Of a stretch of DNA of 64,000 bases, positions 37,116 through 46,153 are shown piece by piece (the first letter of the stretch is position 1; every line of letters starts with the position of its first letter). The position numbers and the translations under genes are program-made. The notes beneath the pieces are model-generated. The model ran no database searches, was not told where the DNA came from, and saw only the letters and a list, made by a program, of their open reading frames with translations. Source of the DNA: Gordonia gummivorans (GTDB lineage: Bacteria; Actinomycetota; Actinomycetes; Mycobacteriales; Mycobacteriaceae). Location: NCBI RefSeq assembly GCF_022513585.1, contig NZ_JAKWBF010000002.1:1-64000 (forward strand), given 5' to 3'.

Positions 37116-38021
37116 ATGGCATCGGTACAGCTCGTCGAGGTCGGTCCGCGTGACGGACTGCAGAACGAACAGAAACTGCTCACGGTCGACGAGAAGGTCG
37201 AGTTGATCAACCGCGCGGTCGAGGCCGGCGTACGCCGCATCGAGGCCGTCAGCTTCGTCAATCCCAAGCGTGTACCGCAGATGGCCGGCGCCGAAGATGT
37301 GATGGCTGCCGTGCCCCGAGACCGGGCCGACGTTTCCTATATCGGACTTGTTCTCAATCGTCGCGGTCTGGACCGCGCGGTCGAGGCCGGGGTCGACGAG
37401 GTCAACGCGGTTGTGGTGTCCACCGAGGAGTTCAGCAGGCGAAATCAGGGATGCAGCGTCGCCGAAGGTATTTCAGCGGCAGCCGATGTGGTGCGCGATG
37501 CGCGCGCCGCGGGTCTGGCCACCACCGTGACCATCGCGACCGCGTTCGGATGCCCGTTCTCCGGGGAGGTCGATCCCACGTGGATCGGACAAATCGTGTC
37601 CGAACTGGTGGACGCCGGCGCCCCCGACGAGATCGCGCAGGCGGACACGATCGGAGTGGGCGTGCCCGCACAGGTTCGCGCACTTGCCAGGATCACCGCC
37701 GAACGGGCTCCTGGGATTCCACAGCGGTGGCACTTCCACAACACACGAAATACCGGCTACGCCAACGCCCTCACCGCATTGGAAACAGGTGCAACGGCCC
37801 TTGACGCCAGCATCGGCGGCTTCGGCGGCTGTCCGTTCGCTCCCGCGGCCACGGGCAACATCGCGTCCGAGGATCTGCTGTACGCCCTCGATCGGACGGA
37901 TGTGTCCACGGGCGTCGACATGACGGGACTCGTCACGGCAGCCGAATGGCTCGGCAAGACGTTGGACAAGGCGGTCCCGGCGCTACTCGGTCGCGCCGGA
38001 GGATTTCCGACGCGACCGTGA
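37116..38021 (+). CDS. HMG-CoA lyase-like enzyme
   Basis: A 301-residue TIM-barrel protein of the HMGL-like family, which cleaves 3-hydroxy-3-methylglutaryl-CoA or a related acyl-CoA to acetyl-CoA plus a keto acid. It has EVGPRDGLQNEQ (metal Asp/catalytic Arg, 8-19), ATAFGCPFSGEV, ADTIGVGVP, the metal-binding RWHFHNTRNTG and the catalytic-cysteine loop GGFGGCPFAPAATGN near 241-255. It is divergent from gntR and probably under its control together with the CoA-transferase operon; the two enzymes together suggest activation of a branched acid to its CoA ester and cleavage. Confidence 0.9.
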   Translation: MASVQLVEVGPRDGLQNEQKLLTVDEKVELINRAVEAGVRRIEAVSFVNPKRVPQMAGAEDVMAAVPRDRADVSYIGLVLNRRGLDRAVEAGVDEVNAVVVSTEEFSRRNQGCSVAEGISAAADVVRDARAAGLATTVTIATAFGCPFSGEVDPTWIGQIVSELVDAGAPDEIAQADTIGVGVPAQVRALARITAERAPGIPQRWHFHNTRNTGYANALTALETGATALDASIGGFGGCPFAPAATGNIASEDLLYALDRTDVSTGVDMTGLVTAAEWLGKTLDKAVPALLGRAGGFPTRP

Positions 38022-38033
38022 CGTGCAAATAGG

Positions 38034-38480
38034 TCAGTTCGTGGTGTGCACGATGAGGACGTCGCAAGCCGACTTGCGTGCCACATCGGCGGGCACCGAG
38101 CCCAACAGACGACCGGCGATGGAATTCAACCCGCGGTTTCCGACGACGAGAAGGTCCGCCTTCACATCGGTCACCAGCTGCAGCAGAGCATCCACGGGCG
38201 CGCCCTTGATCGGACGCTGAACGATGTTCCCCGCACCGGCACCGGAGGCCCGTTCCTTGGCGGTCCGCAGGATCTCTTCGGTGGGTGCCGACCCGGTCAC
38301 CTGGTACGCCTCGTCCTTGAGCACGTCGGCCGCCCCACCGGCGCTGCGATCATTGGGGAAATATGCGCATGCGATCACAAGCTGCGCCGCCTCACCGGCG
38401 ATGGCGCCTGCACGTTCTACTGCTTTCATCGACGATTCGGAACCGTCCGTTCCAACGACGACGGTCTGGTATGCGCTCAT
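38034..38480 (-). CDS. Universal stress protein (UspA family)
   Basis: A 148-residue single-domain Usp. It starts with VVVGTDGSESSMKAVERA and ends with the ATP-binding pattern GxxGx9GS: GNRGLNSIAGRLLGSVP (near 118-134), so it should bind ATP. ATG 38480 is chosen because AGAGG lies 8 nt upstream. Such proteins act in dormancy and stress survival. Its mRNA leader holds a strong hairpin. It is convergent with the HMGL-like gene (12-bp gap). Confidence 0.93.
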   Translation of the reverse strand: MSAYQTVVVGTDGSESSMKAVERAGAIAGEAAQLVIACAYFPNDRSAGGAADVLKDEAYQVTGSAPTEEILRTAKERASGAGAGNIVQRPIKGAPVDALLQLVTDVKADLLVVGNRGLNSIAGRLLGSVPADVARKSACDVLIVHTTN

Positions 38481-38506
38481 TGCCAACCTCTCAGAAGAGA
38501 TTCCCA

Positions 38507-38527
38507 CCCCGCTGCCCTCCAGCGGGG
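38507..38527 (-). promoter_or_regulatory. Leader hairpin of the usp gene
   Basis: CCCCGCTG (38507-38514) and CAGCGGGG (38520-38527) form a perfect 8-bp GC-only stem with a 5-nt loop, ending about 15 nt before the ribosome site of the usp gene. It could stabilise or gate the mRNA. A TACAGT box further upstream is a possible -10. Confidence 0.5.
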
Positions 38528-38651
38528 CTCATGCCATCCCCATACTGTAGGGCCCCTGATCCGGCAGGGTAGTTTGCCCGCGCCGTGTTTGTCCCCGGTT
38601 CGTGGTGATCCGCACAAATAGCCGCCGCGGTGGCTTGCCCCCGACTCTCGG

Positions 38652-40802
38652 CTACTTGATTCCTGCGGCGTCCATTCCGCGGAGCTCCTTCTTGAGGTCG
38701 GCGATCTCGTCACGCAGGCGGCCGGCCAGCTCGAACTGCAGGTCGCGGGCCGCGTTCATCATCTGATCGGTGAGCTGCGACACCAGATCGGCGAGTTCGG
38801 CCCGCGGCATCGACGACACGTCCCGCTTCTCCAGCACGCCCGCGCTGCCGGCCTTGGACACCTCGCCCTGCGCGCGCCGGCCCCGGCTGGCGTTGCGCCC
38901 GGAACCGCCCACCGCAACGTCGTCGGCCTCGCGATACACCTGGTCGAGGATGTCGGCGATCTTCTTGCGCAACGGCTTCGGGTCGATTCCGTGTTCGGTG
39001 TTGTACGCGACCTGCTTCTCGCGCCGCCGTTCGGTCTCGTCGATCGCGTTGCGCATCGAGTCGGTGATCTTGTCGGCATACATGTGCACCTCGCCCGAGA
39101 CGTTGCGCGCCGCGCGTCCGATCGTCTGGATCAGCGAGGTGGTGCTGCGCAGAAATCCTTCCTTGTCGGCATCGAGGATCGCGACCAGCGATACCTCGGG
39201 CAGGTCGAGTCCCTCGCGGAGCAGGTTGATGCCGACCAGCACGTCGTAATCGCCGGATCGCAGCTGCCTCAGCAACTCCACGCGTCGCAGGGTGTCGACC
39301 TCGGAATGCAGGTATCGCACCCGGATGCCGAGTTCCAGCAGGTAGTCGGTGAGATCCTCGGCCATTTTCTTTGTCAGCGTCGTGACCAGGACCCGCTCGT
39401 CGCGCTCGGTCCGCTCCCGGATCTCGTGCACGAGATCATCGATCTGCCCCTTGGTCGGTTTGACCACGACCTCCGGGTCGACGAGTCCGGTCGGCCGGAT
39501 CACCTGCTCGACGAACTCACCGTTCGCCTGTCCCAATTCGTAGGGACCGGGGGTTGCCGAGAGGTAGACGGTCTGCCCGATCCGGTCGACGAACTCGTCC
39601 CAGGTCAGCGGACGATTGTCCACCGCCGACGGCAATCGGAATCCGTACTCCACCAGGTTGCGTTTGCGGGACATGTCGCCCTCGTACATGCCGCCGATCT
39701 GCGGAACGGTGACGTGGGACTCGTCGATGACGAGCAGGAAGTCGTCAGGGAAATAGTCGATGAGGGTCGCCGGGGCACTGCCCGCCGCGCGGCCGTCGAT
39801 GTGGCGCGAATAGTTCTCGATACCCGAACAGAATCCGACCTGCCGCATCATCTCCAGGTCGTAAGTGGTGCGCATCCGGAGTCGTTGGGCCTCCAGCAGC
39901 TTGCCCTTGCCCTCCAGGTCGGCCAGCCGTTGCTCGAGTTCCTCCTCGATACCCTTCATCGCGCGTTCCATCCGCTCCGGACCGGCCACGTAGTGTGTCG
40001 CCGGGAAGATTCGGAGCGAATCGACTTGTCGAACAACATCTCCGGTCAGCGGGTGAAGGTAGTACAGCGCCTCCACCTCGTCGCCGAAGAACTCGATGCG
40101 CACCGCGAGCTCCTCGTAGGACGGGATGATCTCGACCGTATCGCCCCGAACCCGGAAGCCACCGCGAGTGAACGACTGGTCGTTGCGGGTGTACTGCACG
40201 TCTACGAGGAGGCGCAGCAGTGCGTCACGGTCGATCTCCTGCCCGACCTCGACCTCCACGGAGCGGTCCAAGTAGGACTGCGGGGTGCCGAGGCCGTAGA
40301 TGCACGACACCGACGCCACAACCACCACGTCACGCCGCGACAGCAGACTCGACGTCGCAGAGTGCCGCAGCCGCTCGACGTCGTCGTTGATCGACGAGTC
40401 CTTCTCGATGTAGGTGTCGGTCTGGGCGATGTACGCCTCGGGTTGGTAGTAGTCGTAGTACGAGACGAAGTACTCGACCGCATTGTTGGGCAGCATCTCG
40501 CGCAGCTCGTTGGCGAGCTGAGCGGCGAGCGTCTTGTTCGGCGCCATCACCAGCGTCGGTCGTTGGACGCGCTCGATGAGCCAGGCGGTGGTCGCGGACT
40601 TGCCTGTGCCGGTGGCGCCGAGCAGCACGATGTCCTTCTCACCCGCGGCGATCCGCTTCTCGAGATCATCGATCGCCTCTGGCTGGTCGCCGGCTGGTTC
40701 GTACTCGCTGACCACCTCGAAGTCTCCACCGGCGCGCACGACCTCGCCGACCGGGCGGAACTCGGAGTGGGCAAGAACAGGGTGTTCAGCAGCAAAAGCC
40801 AT
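38652..40802 (-). CDS. uvrB: Excinuclease ABC subunit B
   Basis: Helicase-like subunit that verifies damage and recruits UvrC. The 716-residue product has Walker [16 protein letters not shown] (near 57-71), the beta-hairpin region [19 protein letters not shown], the helicase motif [20 protein letters not shown], and the C-terminal UVR domain (about 670-710) that contacts UvrC. ATG 40802 lies 6 nt after a TACCCT -10 box, so the mRNA is probably leaderless, and the promoter is PafBC-like. Confidence 0.97.
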   Translation of the reverse strand: MAFAAEHPVLAHSEFRPVGEVVRAGGDFEVVSEYEPAGDQPEAIDDLEKRIAAGEKDIVLLGATGTGKSATTAWLIERVQRPTLVMAPNKTLAAQLANELREMLPNNAVEYFVSYYDYYQPEAYIAQTDTYIEKDSSINDDVERLRHSATSSLLSRRDVVVVASVSCIYGLGTPQSYLDRSVEVEVGQEIDRDALLRLLVDVQYTRNDQSFTRGGFRVRGDTVEIIPSYEELAVRIEFFGDEVEALYYLHPLTGDVVRQVDSLRIFPATHYVAGPERMERAMKGIEEELEQRLADLEGKGKLLEAQRLRMRTTYDLEMMRQVGFCSGIENYSRHIDGRAAGSAPATLIDYFPDDFLLVIDESHVTVPQIGGMYEGDMSRKRNLVEYGFRLPSAVDNRPLTWDEFVDRIGQTVYLSATPGPYELGQANGEFVEQVIRPTGLVDPEVVVKPTKGQIDDLVHEIRERTERDERVLVTTLTKKMAEDLTDYLLELGIRVRYLHSEVDTLRRVELLRQLRSGDYDVLVGINLLREGLDLPEVSLVAILDADKEGFLRSTTSLIQTIGRAARNVSGEVHMYADKITDSMRNAIDETERRREKQVAYNTEHGIDPKPLRKKIADILDQVYREADDVAVGGSGRNASRGRRAQGEVSKAGSAGVLEKRDVSSMPRAELADLVSQLTDQMMNAARDLQFELAGRLRDEIADLKKELRGMDAAGIK

Positions 40803-40808
40803 AGTGCC

Positions 40809-40831
40809 AGGGTAAACGCGGCCTATGACAG
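40809..40831 (-). promoter_or_regulatory. PafBC-like promoter of uvrB
   Basis: On the minus strand CTGTCATAG (40831-40823), 8 nt, TACCCT (40814-40809). It keeps TGTCA and the final G of the TTGTCRGTG element and has the required N8 and TANNNT. The -10 ends 6 nt before the uvrB ATG. It is a weaker match than the uvrA site. Confidence 0.6.
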
Positions 40832-40876
40832 GAATGTTCCGGCGCAGGTGCGCCGAGGCGCCATTAGGCTGACGAC

Positions 40877-41404
40877 ATGGCCGAGTCCCCGCACCCGCCC
40901 AAGCGTGAGGTGTTCGACGTGCCCGCGATGACCAACACCGACAACAAGGGATTCGTCCGGCCTGTGCTGGACTATCGGATCACCGGCTTCGGGCTGTACA
41001 TGTCGCGGACCGCCGACCATCCCCGGTTCGAGCATCTCGAGACCTGGTTACTCCCCACACTTGGCCTGCGCGCCAACATTTTCCACTTCCGGGACGGGTA
41101 CCGCGACGGCCAGCGCCTGTACCTGGACGTCGGGCAGTTCTCGGGGCCCGACGCGGACGGGCGCTGGCACGCCGTCGACTGGTACCTCGACCTCGTCGAC
41201 GTTCCGGGAACTCCACTGCAGTTGCTCGACGTCGACGAGCTGTTCGAAGCACACGCCGCCGGCCTGCTCGAACTCGCCGACTGCGACCACGCCGTCGCCA
41301 TCGCGGCCCGAACCCTGGTGGGCGCCGCCGAGAACGCACATGACGTGCAACTGTGGCTCGACGAGTCCGTCTGCGACCGTCTGACGTGGCTGGACCGGCC
41401 ATGA
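40877..41404 (+). CDS. DUF402 domain protein
   Basis: A 175-residue protein with a DUF402 (FAU-1/nucleoside-phosphatase-like) fold: [35 protein letters not shown] and [20 protein letters not shown] are the characteristic strands and the Asp-rich metal-binding region. Family members hydrolyse nucleoside di/triphosphates or bind RNA; the substrate here is unknown. It is divergent from uvrB, as in mycobacteria. A TAGGCT box ends 6 nt before ATG 40877 (leaderless type). The next gene overlaps by 4 bp. Confidence 0.85.
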   Translation: MAESPHPPKREVFDVPAMTNTDNKGFVRPVLDYRITGFGLYMSRTADHPRFEHLETWLLPTLGLRANIFHFRDGYRDGQRLYLDVGQFSGPDADGRWHAVDWYLDLVDVPGTPLQLLDVDELFEAHAAGLLELADCDHAVAIAARTLVGAAENAHDVQLWLDESVCDRLTWLDRP

Positions 41405-41877
41405 CTGAAACCGCACTGAGCCGTGTCGGCCAGACCTCGGTCCTGAACGTACCGTCCGAGACCGCGTGGGAACGCGTCGCGAGCATGGACGGGATCAACG
41501 CCGAACTGATGCCATACATGAAGATGGTGTTGCCTCGACGGCACCGCGGAAAGACGATCGCCGACATCGAGATCGGTGAACCTGTCGGCAAGGTGTGGCT
41601 ACTCTACGGCGGCGTCCTCCCGCTCGACTACGACGATCTGAGGATCGTCGAGCTGACCCCGGGCGTCGGGTTCCGCGAAGAGTCGTCGATGGTGACGATG
41701 AAGACATGGACCCACACTCGCCGGTTGACGGCCCTCGATGACAGCCGCACCGAGGTCAGCGACGTGCTCGAGTTCCGGCCACGGCTACTTCTGCGTCCGC
41801 TGACACCATTTCTCGTCTGGTTCGTCGGCCACCTCTTCCGTCACCGACATCGACGCCTCGCCGCGCATTTCGCGTGA
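41401..41877 (+). CDS. SRPBCC (START-like) domain protein
   Basis: A 158-residue protein with the helix-grip pattern of SRPBCC proteins: SVLNVPSETAWERVASMDGINAEL at the start, IADIEIGEPVGKVWLLYGGV and DDLRIVELTPGVGF in the middle, and a long C-terminal helix FLVWFVGHLFRHRHRRLAAHF rich in His/Arg. It is probably a lipid or small-ligand binding protein; no catalytic residues are recognised. ATG 41401 overlaps the DUF402 stop (ATGA). Confidence 0.8.
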   Translation: MTETALSRVGQTSVLNVPSETAWERVASMDGINAELMPYMKMVLPRRHRGKTIADIEIGEPVGKVWLLYGGVLPLDYDDLRIVELTPGVGFREESSMVTMKTWTHTRRLTALDDSRTEVSDVLEFRPRLLLRPLTPFLVWFVGHLFRHRHRRLAAHFA

Positions 41878-41891
41878 ACGCCATAGTTACG

Positions 41892-42347
41892 TCAAGGAAT
41901 CAGGACCGCGCACTGCCCTCGGCCGAAGAACGGCGGGAACTGCACCCCGATGCCGGCCTGTGCGGTCAGCGACCTCGTCGAGTTCCCCTGCGTTGCCTTG
42001 ATGACGTAGACACCGGGCGCCGATGGCATCCACGACGCGGCAACCACAGGCCGGGTCGGCTTCTTGCTCACCAGCGTGACCGTCGGGCCACCGCCGAGCC
42101 GTCGGCTCGTGATGGTCACCCGCTCCGCGTTGGGCGAGTAGTCGCTGACCATCGCCGCCACCTTGTAAGTGCATCCCGCCCCGTAGCGGCTGGCGACCGA
42201 ACCGTAGCCCGCATGCGTTCCGATCGCGACTCCCTCGACCGCGGCCCCGGCCTCCGGGGCAGGCGCCAGGCCCGCCACACTTGCCGCCGACATCGCCAGC
42301 CCAACCCCGACAACCGCTGCACCAACACGAAACTTGTTCACCGACAT
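41892..42347 (-). CDS. Secreted hypothetical protein
   Basis: A 151-residue precursor with a Sec signal peptide: MSVNKFRV, a hydrophobic Ala/Val/Gly core and a likely AGA/AVE cleavage site near residue 35. The mature part of about 115 residues is beta-rich (YKVAAMVSDY, VTITSRRL, GVYVIKATQGNSTRSL) with two cysteines and resembles an Ig-like or cell-wall adhesin fold, but no named family is recognised. ATG 42347 follows GGGAAAAG by 3 nt. The upstream gap is noticeably AT-rich and may hold its promoter. It converges on the SRPBCC gene. Confidence 0.7.
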   Translation of the reverse strand: MSVNKFRVGAAVVGVGLAMSAASVAGLAPAPEAGAAVEGVAIGTHAGYGSVASRYGAGCTYKVAAMVSDYSPNAERVTITSRRLGGGPTVTLVSKKPTRPVVAASWMPSAPGVYVIKATQGNSTRSLTAQAGIGVQFPPFFGRGQCAVLIP

Positions 42348-42483
42348 AGCTTTTCCCGACTCTCCCCGACTAATCACCAGGTCATATATGAAACATTTCG
42401 GGCTCAGGGTAGCAATCTACGACGGCTCCGGACGCAAGAATCGAGGAACCTATTGGACGGGGGAAGAAGTCACGAGCTTCGGA

Positions 42484-43386
42484 TCAGGTCGGCGCAACCA
42501 CCGCGACCGTCGCAGGCTTGCCGGGATCGCAGGATCGATGGCGACCAGGCGCCACCGGAGCAAACCCGCCATCGGCGAGCGCATCGCCCAGTTCGGCGGC
42601 CGCATCGTCGCTCCGTGCGGTCACCATCAGCTCGATCGACGGTTCGCTCGCGGTGACCTCGACCGCGGTCGCGTTCGCGCCGACGATCGCCCAGAGTCGG
42701 TTGGTGAGACGGCCGGGCAACGCACCCGGGTCCGGGTCGGCCGCCACGAGAGCCTCGATCGGCTCCGCAGGCCGACGCGCACGCACATTCGCCTCGAACG
42801 GCAGCAGCCGTTCGTCCCACAGCGCCGCAGCAGCTGCGGCCAGGTCCTCGGGCGTACCGGAATTGTCCAGCCAGGCGTCGGCCACCGCGCGCCGCTGCTC
42901 ATCGGTGGCCTGAGCAGCGATCCGAGCCCGGGCATCGGCCTCATCCACACCGCGCATGGTGGTCAGACGATGCAGACGAAGCTGTTCATCGGCGTGCACG
43001 ATGACGACGAGATGGAAGAACGGTGCCGTGTGGTTCTCCACGAGCAGCGGAATATCCTGCACCACAATCGCATCCGGCGGCGCCGCGTCGAGCAGCGCCT
43101 GAGTCCGTGCGCCGATCAACGGATGGGTGATGCCGTTGAGTTTGGCACGCTGCTCGTCGTCGACGAAGGCTTTGGCGGCCAGCGCCGGCCGATCGAGGCT
43201 GCCGTCGGCGGTGAGGATGTCGTCGCCGAAGGCCGTCACGAGCGAGGCGAGCCCCTCCGATCCGGGTGCCACCACCTCACGGGCGATCTTGTCGGCGTCG
43301 ATGATGTACGCGCCCCGGTCGACGAAGGTCTTGGCCACTGTCGATTTGCCGGCTCCGATGCCGCCGGTCAGCCCCAGCCTGATCAC
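42484..43386 (-). CDS. coaE: Dephospho-CoA kinase with shortened C-terminal domain
   Basis: Last step of CoA synthesis: phosphorylates dephospho-CoA. The 300-residue product begins VIRLGLTGGIGAGKSTVAKTF (P-loop about 8-15), with VVQDIPLLVENH and ARIAAQATDEQRR typical of CoaE. Residues about 195-300 align with parts of the GrpB/UPF0157 domain that follows CoaE in mycobacteria (about 200 residues there), but most of the domain is missing. GTG 43386 is chosen because it matches the mycobacterial start; the upstream ATG lies outside the homology. The rpsA terminator lies just upstream. Confidence 0.94.
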   Translation of the reverse strand: MIRLGLTGGIGAGKSTVAKTFVDRGAYIIDADKIAREVVAPGSEGLASLVTAFGDDILTADGSLDRPALAAKAFVDDEQRAKLNGITHPLIGARTQALLDAAPPDAIVVQDIPLLVENHTAPFFHLVVIVHADEQLRLHRLTTMRGVDEADARARIAAQATDEQRRAVADAWLDNSGTPEDLAAAAAALWDERLLPFEANVRARRPAEPIEALVAADPDPGALPGRLTNRLWAIVGANATAVEVTASEPSIELMVTARSDDAAAELGDALADGGFAPVAPGRHRSCDPGKPATVAVVAPT

Positions 43387-43420
43387 CCCATCAGTTTCGC
43401 AAACCGACACAGACGACAAC

Positions 43421-43451
43421 GAGGCCCCCTCCCGAATCGGGAGGGGGCCTC
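43421..43451 (-). terminator. Terminator hairpin after rpsA
   Basis: GAGGCCCCCTCCCGA and TCGGGAGGGGGCCTC form a perfect 15-bp inverted repeat around a single A. It lies 24 bp after the rpsA stop on the minus strand and is followed there by GTTGTCGTCTGTG, only moderately T-rich. It separates rpsA from coaE. Confidence 0.75.
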
Positions 43452-43474
43452 GTCAGTCAGTGACTACGGAGCGA

Positions 43475-44935
43475 TCAGGCGTTGCCCGACAGCTTCTCGC
43501 GCAGTGCTGCGAGCTGCTCGTCGCTGGCCAGCGAACCGCCGGTCGACGCGGGAGCGCTGCTCGCGGTGCGGCTCTCGGATGCCGACGAGTAGTCCGACGG
43601 TGCGTTGGCAGCCTCCGCTGCGGCCGCGGCGAACTTCTCCATCTGAGCGGTGTGCATCTTGTGGCGACGCTCGGCCTCGGCGTACCGGGCCTCCCATGCC
43701 TCACGCTGCTTCTCGAAGCCTTCGAGCCATTCGTTGGTGTCGGCGTCGAAGCCCTCGGGGAAGATGTAGTTGCCCTGCTCGTCGTAGCTGTCGGCCATGC
43801 CGTACTTCGACGGGTCGAACTCCTCGGTGTAATCCTCGTTGGCCTGCTTGAGGCTCAGCGAGATCCGACGACGCTCCAGGTCGATGTCGATGACCTTGAC
43901 CATCGCGTCGTCACCGACGGCGACAACCTGATCCGGCACCTCGACGTGGCGCTCGGCCAGCTCGGAGATGTGCACCAGGCCCTCGATGCCCTCGTCGACG
44001 CGGACGAACGCACCGAACGGCACCAGCTTGGTGACCTTGCCCGGCACGATCTGACCGATCGCATGGGTGCGGGCGAACTGACGCCACGGATCTTCCTGAG
44101 TTGCCTTGAGCGACAGCGAAACACGCTCGCGGTCCAGATCGACGTCGAGAACCTCGACGGTGACCTCGTCACCAACGGTGACAACCTCGGACGGATGATC
44201 GATGTGCTTCCAGGACAGCTCGGAGACGTGCACCAGACCGTCGACGCCGCCGAGATCGACGAACGCGCCGAAGTTGACGATCGAGGACACGACGCCCTTG
44301 CGGACCTGGCCCTTCTGCAGCTGGTGCAGGAATTCGCTGCGGACCTCGGACTGGGTCTGCTCCAGCCAGGCACGACGCGACAGCACCACGTTGTTGCGGT
44401 TCTTGTCGAGCTCGATGATCTTGGCCTCGATCTCCTTGCCGATGTACGGCTGCAGATCGCGAACGCGACGCATCTCCACCAGCGACGCCGGGAGGAAGCC
44501 ACGCAGGCCGATGTCGAGGATCAGGCCGCCCTTGACGACCTCGATGACGGTGCCCTTGACGGCCTCGTCCTTCTCCTTGAGCTCCTCGATGGTGCCCCAC
44601 GCACGCTCGTACTGAGCGCGCTTCTTGGACAGGATCAGGCGGCCTTCCTTGTCCTCCTTGGTGAGGACCAGGGCCTCGACCTCGTCACCGACGTTGACGA
44701 CCTCATTGGGGTCGACGTCGTGCTTGATCGAGAGTTCACGGGAAGGGATGACGCCTTCGGTCTTGTAACCGATGTCGAGCAGAACCTCGTCCCGATCGAC
44801 CTTGACGATGGTGCCTTCCACGATGTCGCCATCGTTGAAGTACTTGATCGTGGAGTCGATGGCGGCGAGAAAGTCCTCGGCCGAGCCGATATCGTTGACG
44901 GCTACTTGCGGCGAGGTGATCGTGGGGGACGACAT
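43475..44935 (-). CDS. rpsA: 30S ribosomal protein S1
   Basis: RNA-binding ribosomal protein that helps mRNA docking. The 486-residue product has four S1 domains (about 35-105, 120-190, 205-275, 290-360), each with the GxVxxxxxxGxFV pattern (for example VVSSIVNFGAFVDLGGVDG), followed by an acidic, Ala/Glu/Ser-rich tail ending LAALREKLSGNA. This four-repeat form with a variable tail is the actinobacterial type. ATG 44935 is the family start; the frame upstream to 45031 is leader sequence. Confidence 0.97.
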   Translation of the reverse strand: MSSPTITSPQVAVNDIGSAEDFLAAIDSTIKYFNDGDIVEGTIVKVDRDEVLLDIGYKTEGVIPSRELSIKHDVDPNEVVNVGDEVEALVLTKEDKEGRLILSKKRAQYERAWGTIEELKEKDEAVKGTVIEVVKGGLILDIGLRGFLPASLVEMRRVRDLQPYIGKEIEAKIIELDKNRNNVVLSRRAWLEQTQSEVRSEFLHQLQKGQVRKGVVSSIVNFGAFVDLGGVDGLVHVSELSWKHIDHPSEVVTVGDEVTVEVLDVDLDRERVSLSLKATQEDPWRQFARTHAIGQIVPGKVTKLVPFGAFVRVDEGIEGLVHISELAERHVEVPDQVVAVGDDAMVKVIDIDLERRRISLSLKQANEDYTEEFDPSKYGMADSYDEQGNYIFPEGFDADTNEWLEGFEKQREAWEARYAEAERRHKMHTAQMEKFAAAAAEAANAPSDYSSASESRTASSAPASTGGSLASDEQLAALREKLSGNA

Positions 44936-45067
44936 ATGTTGAGTTGCTCCGGACAGGTGTGTAGTAGGTACAGTTCCGCTTGTCGGGCCCGCTGACACTG
45001 AGTCGACTGACACTGGATCGGCGTTGGGCACAACGAGGGCACGCGACCATGCGCGCGTGCTCGTGCA

Positions 45068-45097
45068 AGACTACGCGAGACGGGTTGTCCTGGGCAA
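45068..45097 (-). promoter_or_regulatory. Candidate rpsA promoter
   Basis: On the minus strand TTGCCC (45097-45092), 18 nt, TAGTCT (45073-45068). It would give an mRNA leader of about 125 nt before the rpsA ATG, as is common for ribosomal protein genes. A 9-bp direct repeat CTGACACTG (44992-45000 and 45007-45015) lies within this leader. Confidence 0.5.
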
Positions 45098-45202
45098 ATA
45101 CGACCTCAAGGGCAGGTTCCGGTCGAGCGTTCGGGGCGGGTGTCTGGCTCACGGTGGGACGTCGTGGCCGTGCACGCCAGTAGAAGGATCGGGGATATCG
45201 CG

Positions 45203-46102
45203 ATGAACAATCCATACAACGGCGACCCATACGGCCGTGATCCACACGGCGGTGCTCAAAACGGCAGTGCTCAAAACGGCAGGGGCGGCGAGAGAGCCCC
45301 AGACCCGTACGGCACGCCGACCGGCCACAATCCGACGCCCCCATACGATCCCAACCAGTACGGGGCGACCCAGTACAACCCCGTCCAGAACGGCCCGGGC
45401 CAGTTCGGCGGGCCACCACCGAGCGGGACTCCCCCATACCCATCGTCACCGTACGGACCACCACCGTCGGGACCACCGCCCGTCGGCCCTCCGTTCGGCG
45501 GGCCGCCCTTCGGGGGTCCCCCGTTCGGCCCGCCACCTAACGGCGGTGGCGGGAACTCGGGCACCACCGTGCTCGCGATCGTCGGCGTCCTCGTCTTGAT
45601 CGTCGGCGTCGTGGTCGCCGTCGCGGTGATCGCCATCGCAAAATCGGGCGACGACAAGGATTCCGAGAACAGTGCCCACGCGAGCACCTCGACCGAGAGC
45701 ACATCCACCGAATCCACCGTGAGCCCGTCGTACACGCCGTATACGACGACCACCACGACTACACCCGAGACCATCTACTACGGGGCGATCGCGTTCTCCG
45801 GGTCGGGCGCGTACAAGGTCGCCACCAACTATCCGACCAGCACCGCCGCGAAGACGGCGGCCGTCAACGCCTGCAACCAGGCCATCTGGAGCAAGGGCTG
45901 GCCGTCGGACAGCTATTGCGGATGGGTACCGATGCAGACCGGGTGGTGCGCCTCGGTGGCCACGGCTCCGGCCGCCAGCGGCTGGGGGCCCACGGGTTGG
46001 GCGAACGGTCGAGTGCGCTCTTCGGTGATCACCGCGGCACGGGACAAGTGCACGTCGATCGGCCAGGGCACGTGCAGCGAGCTCATCACCACCTGTATGT
46101 GA
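45203..46102 (+). CDS. DUF4189 membrane-anchored protein
   Basis: A 299-residue protein: an N-terminal Pro/Gly/Asn/Tyr-rich cytoplasmic part (about 1-115) with PPFGGPP-type repeats, one transmembrane helix (about 118-148, TVLAIVGVLVLIVGVVVAVA), a Ser/Thr-rich linker and an extracellular DUF4189 domain (about 193-299: YYGAIAFSGSGAYKVATNY, ACNQAIWSKGWPSDSYCGW, six cysteines). The Pro-rich region resembles N-termini of actinobacterial membrane proteins that cluster at the cell pole. Function unknown. It is divergent from rpsA; ATG 45203 has GGGGA 8 nt upstream. Confidence 0.85.
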   Translation: MNNPYNGDPYGRDPHGGAQNGSAQNGRGGERAPDPYGTPTGHNPTPPYDPNQYGATQYNPVQNGPGQFGGPPPSGTPPYPSSPYGPPPSGPPPVGPPFGGPPFGGPPFGPPPNGGGGNSGTTVLAIVGVLVLIVGVVVAVAVIAIAKSGDDKDSENSAHASTSTESTSTESTVSPSYTPYTTTTTTTPETIYYGAIAFSGSGAYKVATNYPTSTAAKTAAVNACNQAIWSKGWPSDSYCGWVPMQTGWCASVATAPAASGWGPTGWANGRVRSSVITAARDKCTSIGQGTCSELITTCM

Positions 46103-46153
46103 CCATTCCCAACCTGGTATCGGGCTCACAGACCGGCTGGTTGACTTGACGCG

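Noticed and set aside
43127..44995. A 622-codon plus-strand frame rich in Leu/Asp
   Set aside because: It is the mirror of rpsA, and its leucine- and aspartate-rich text follows from the S1 repeats on the other strand.
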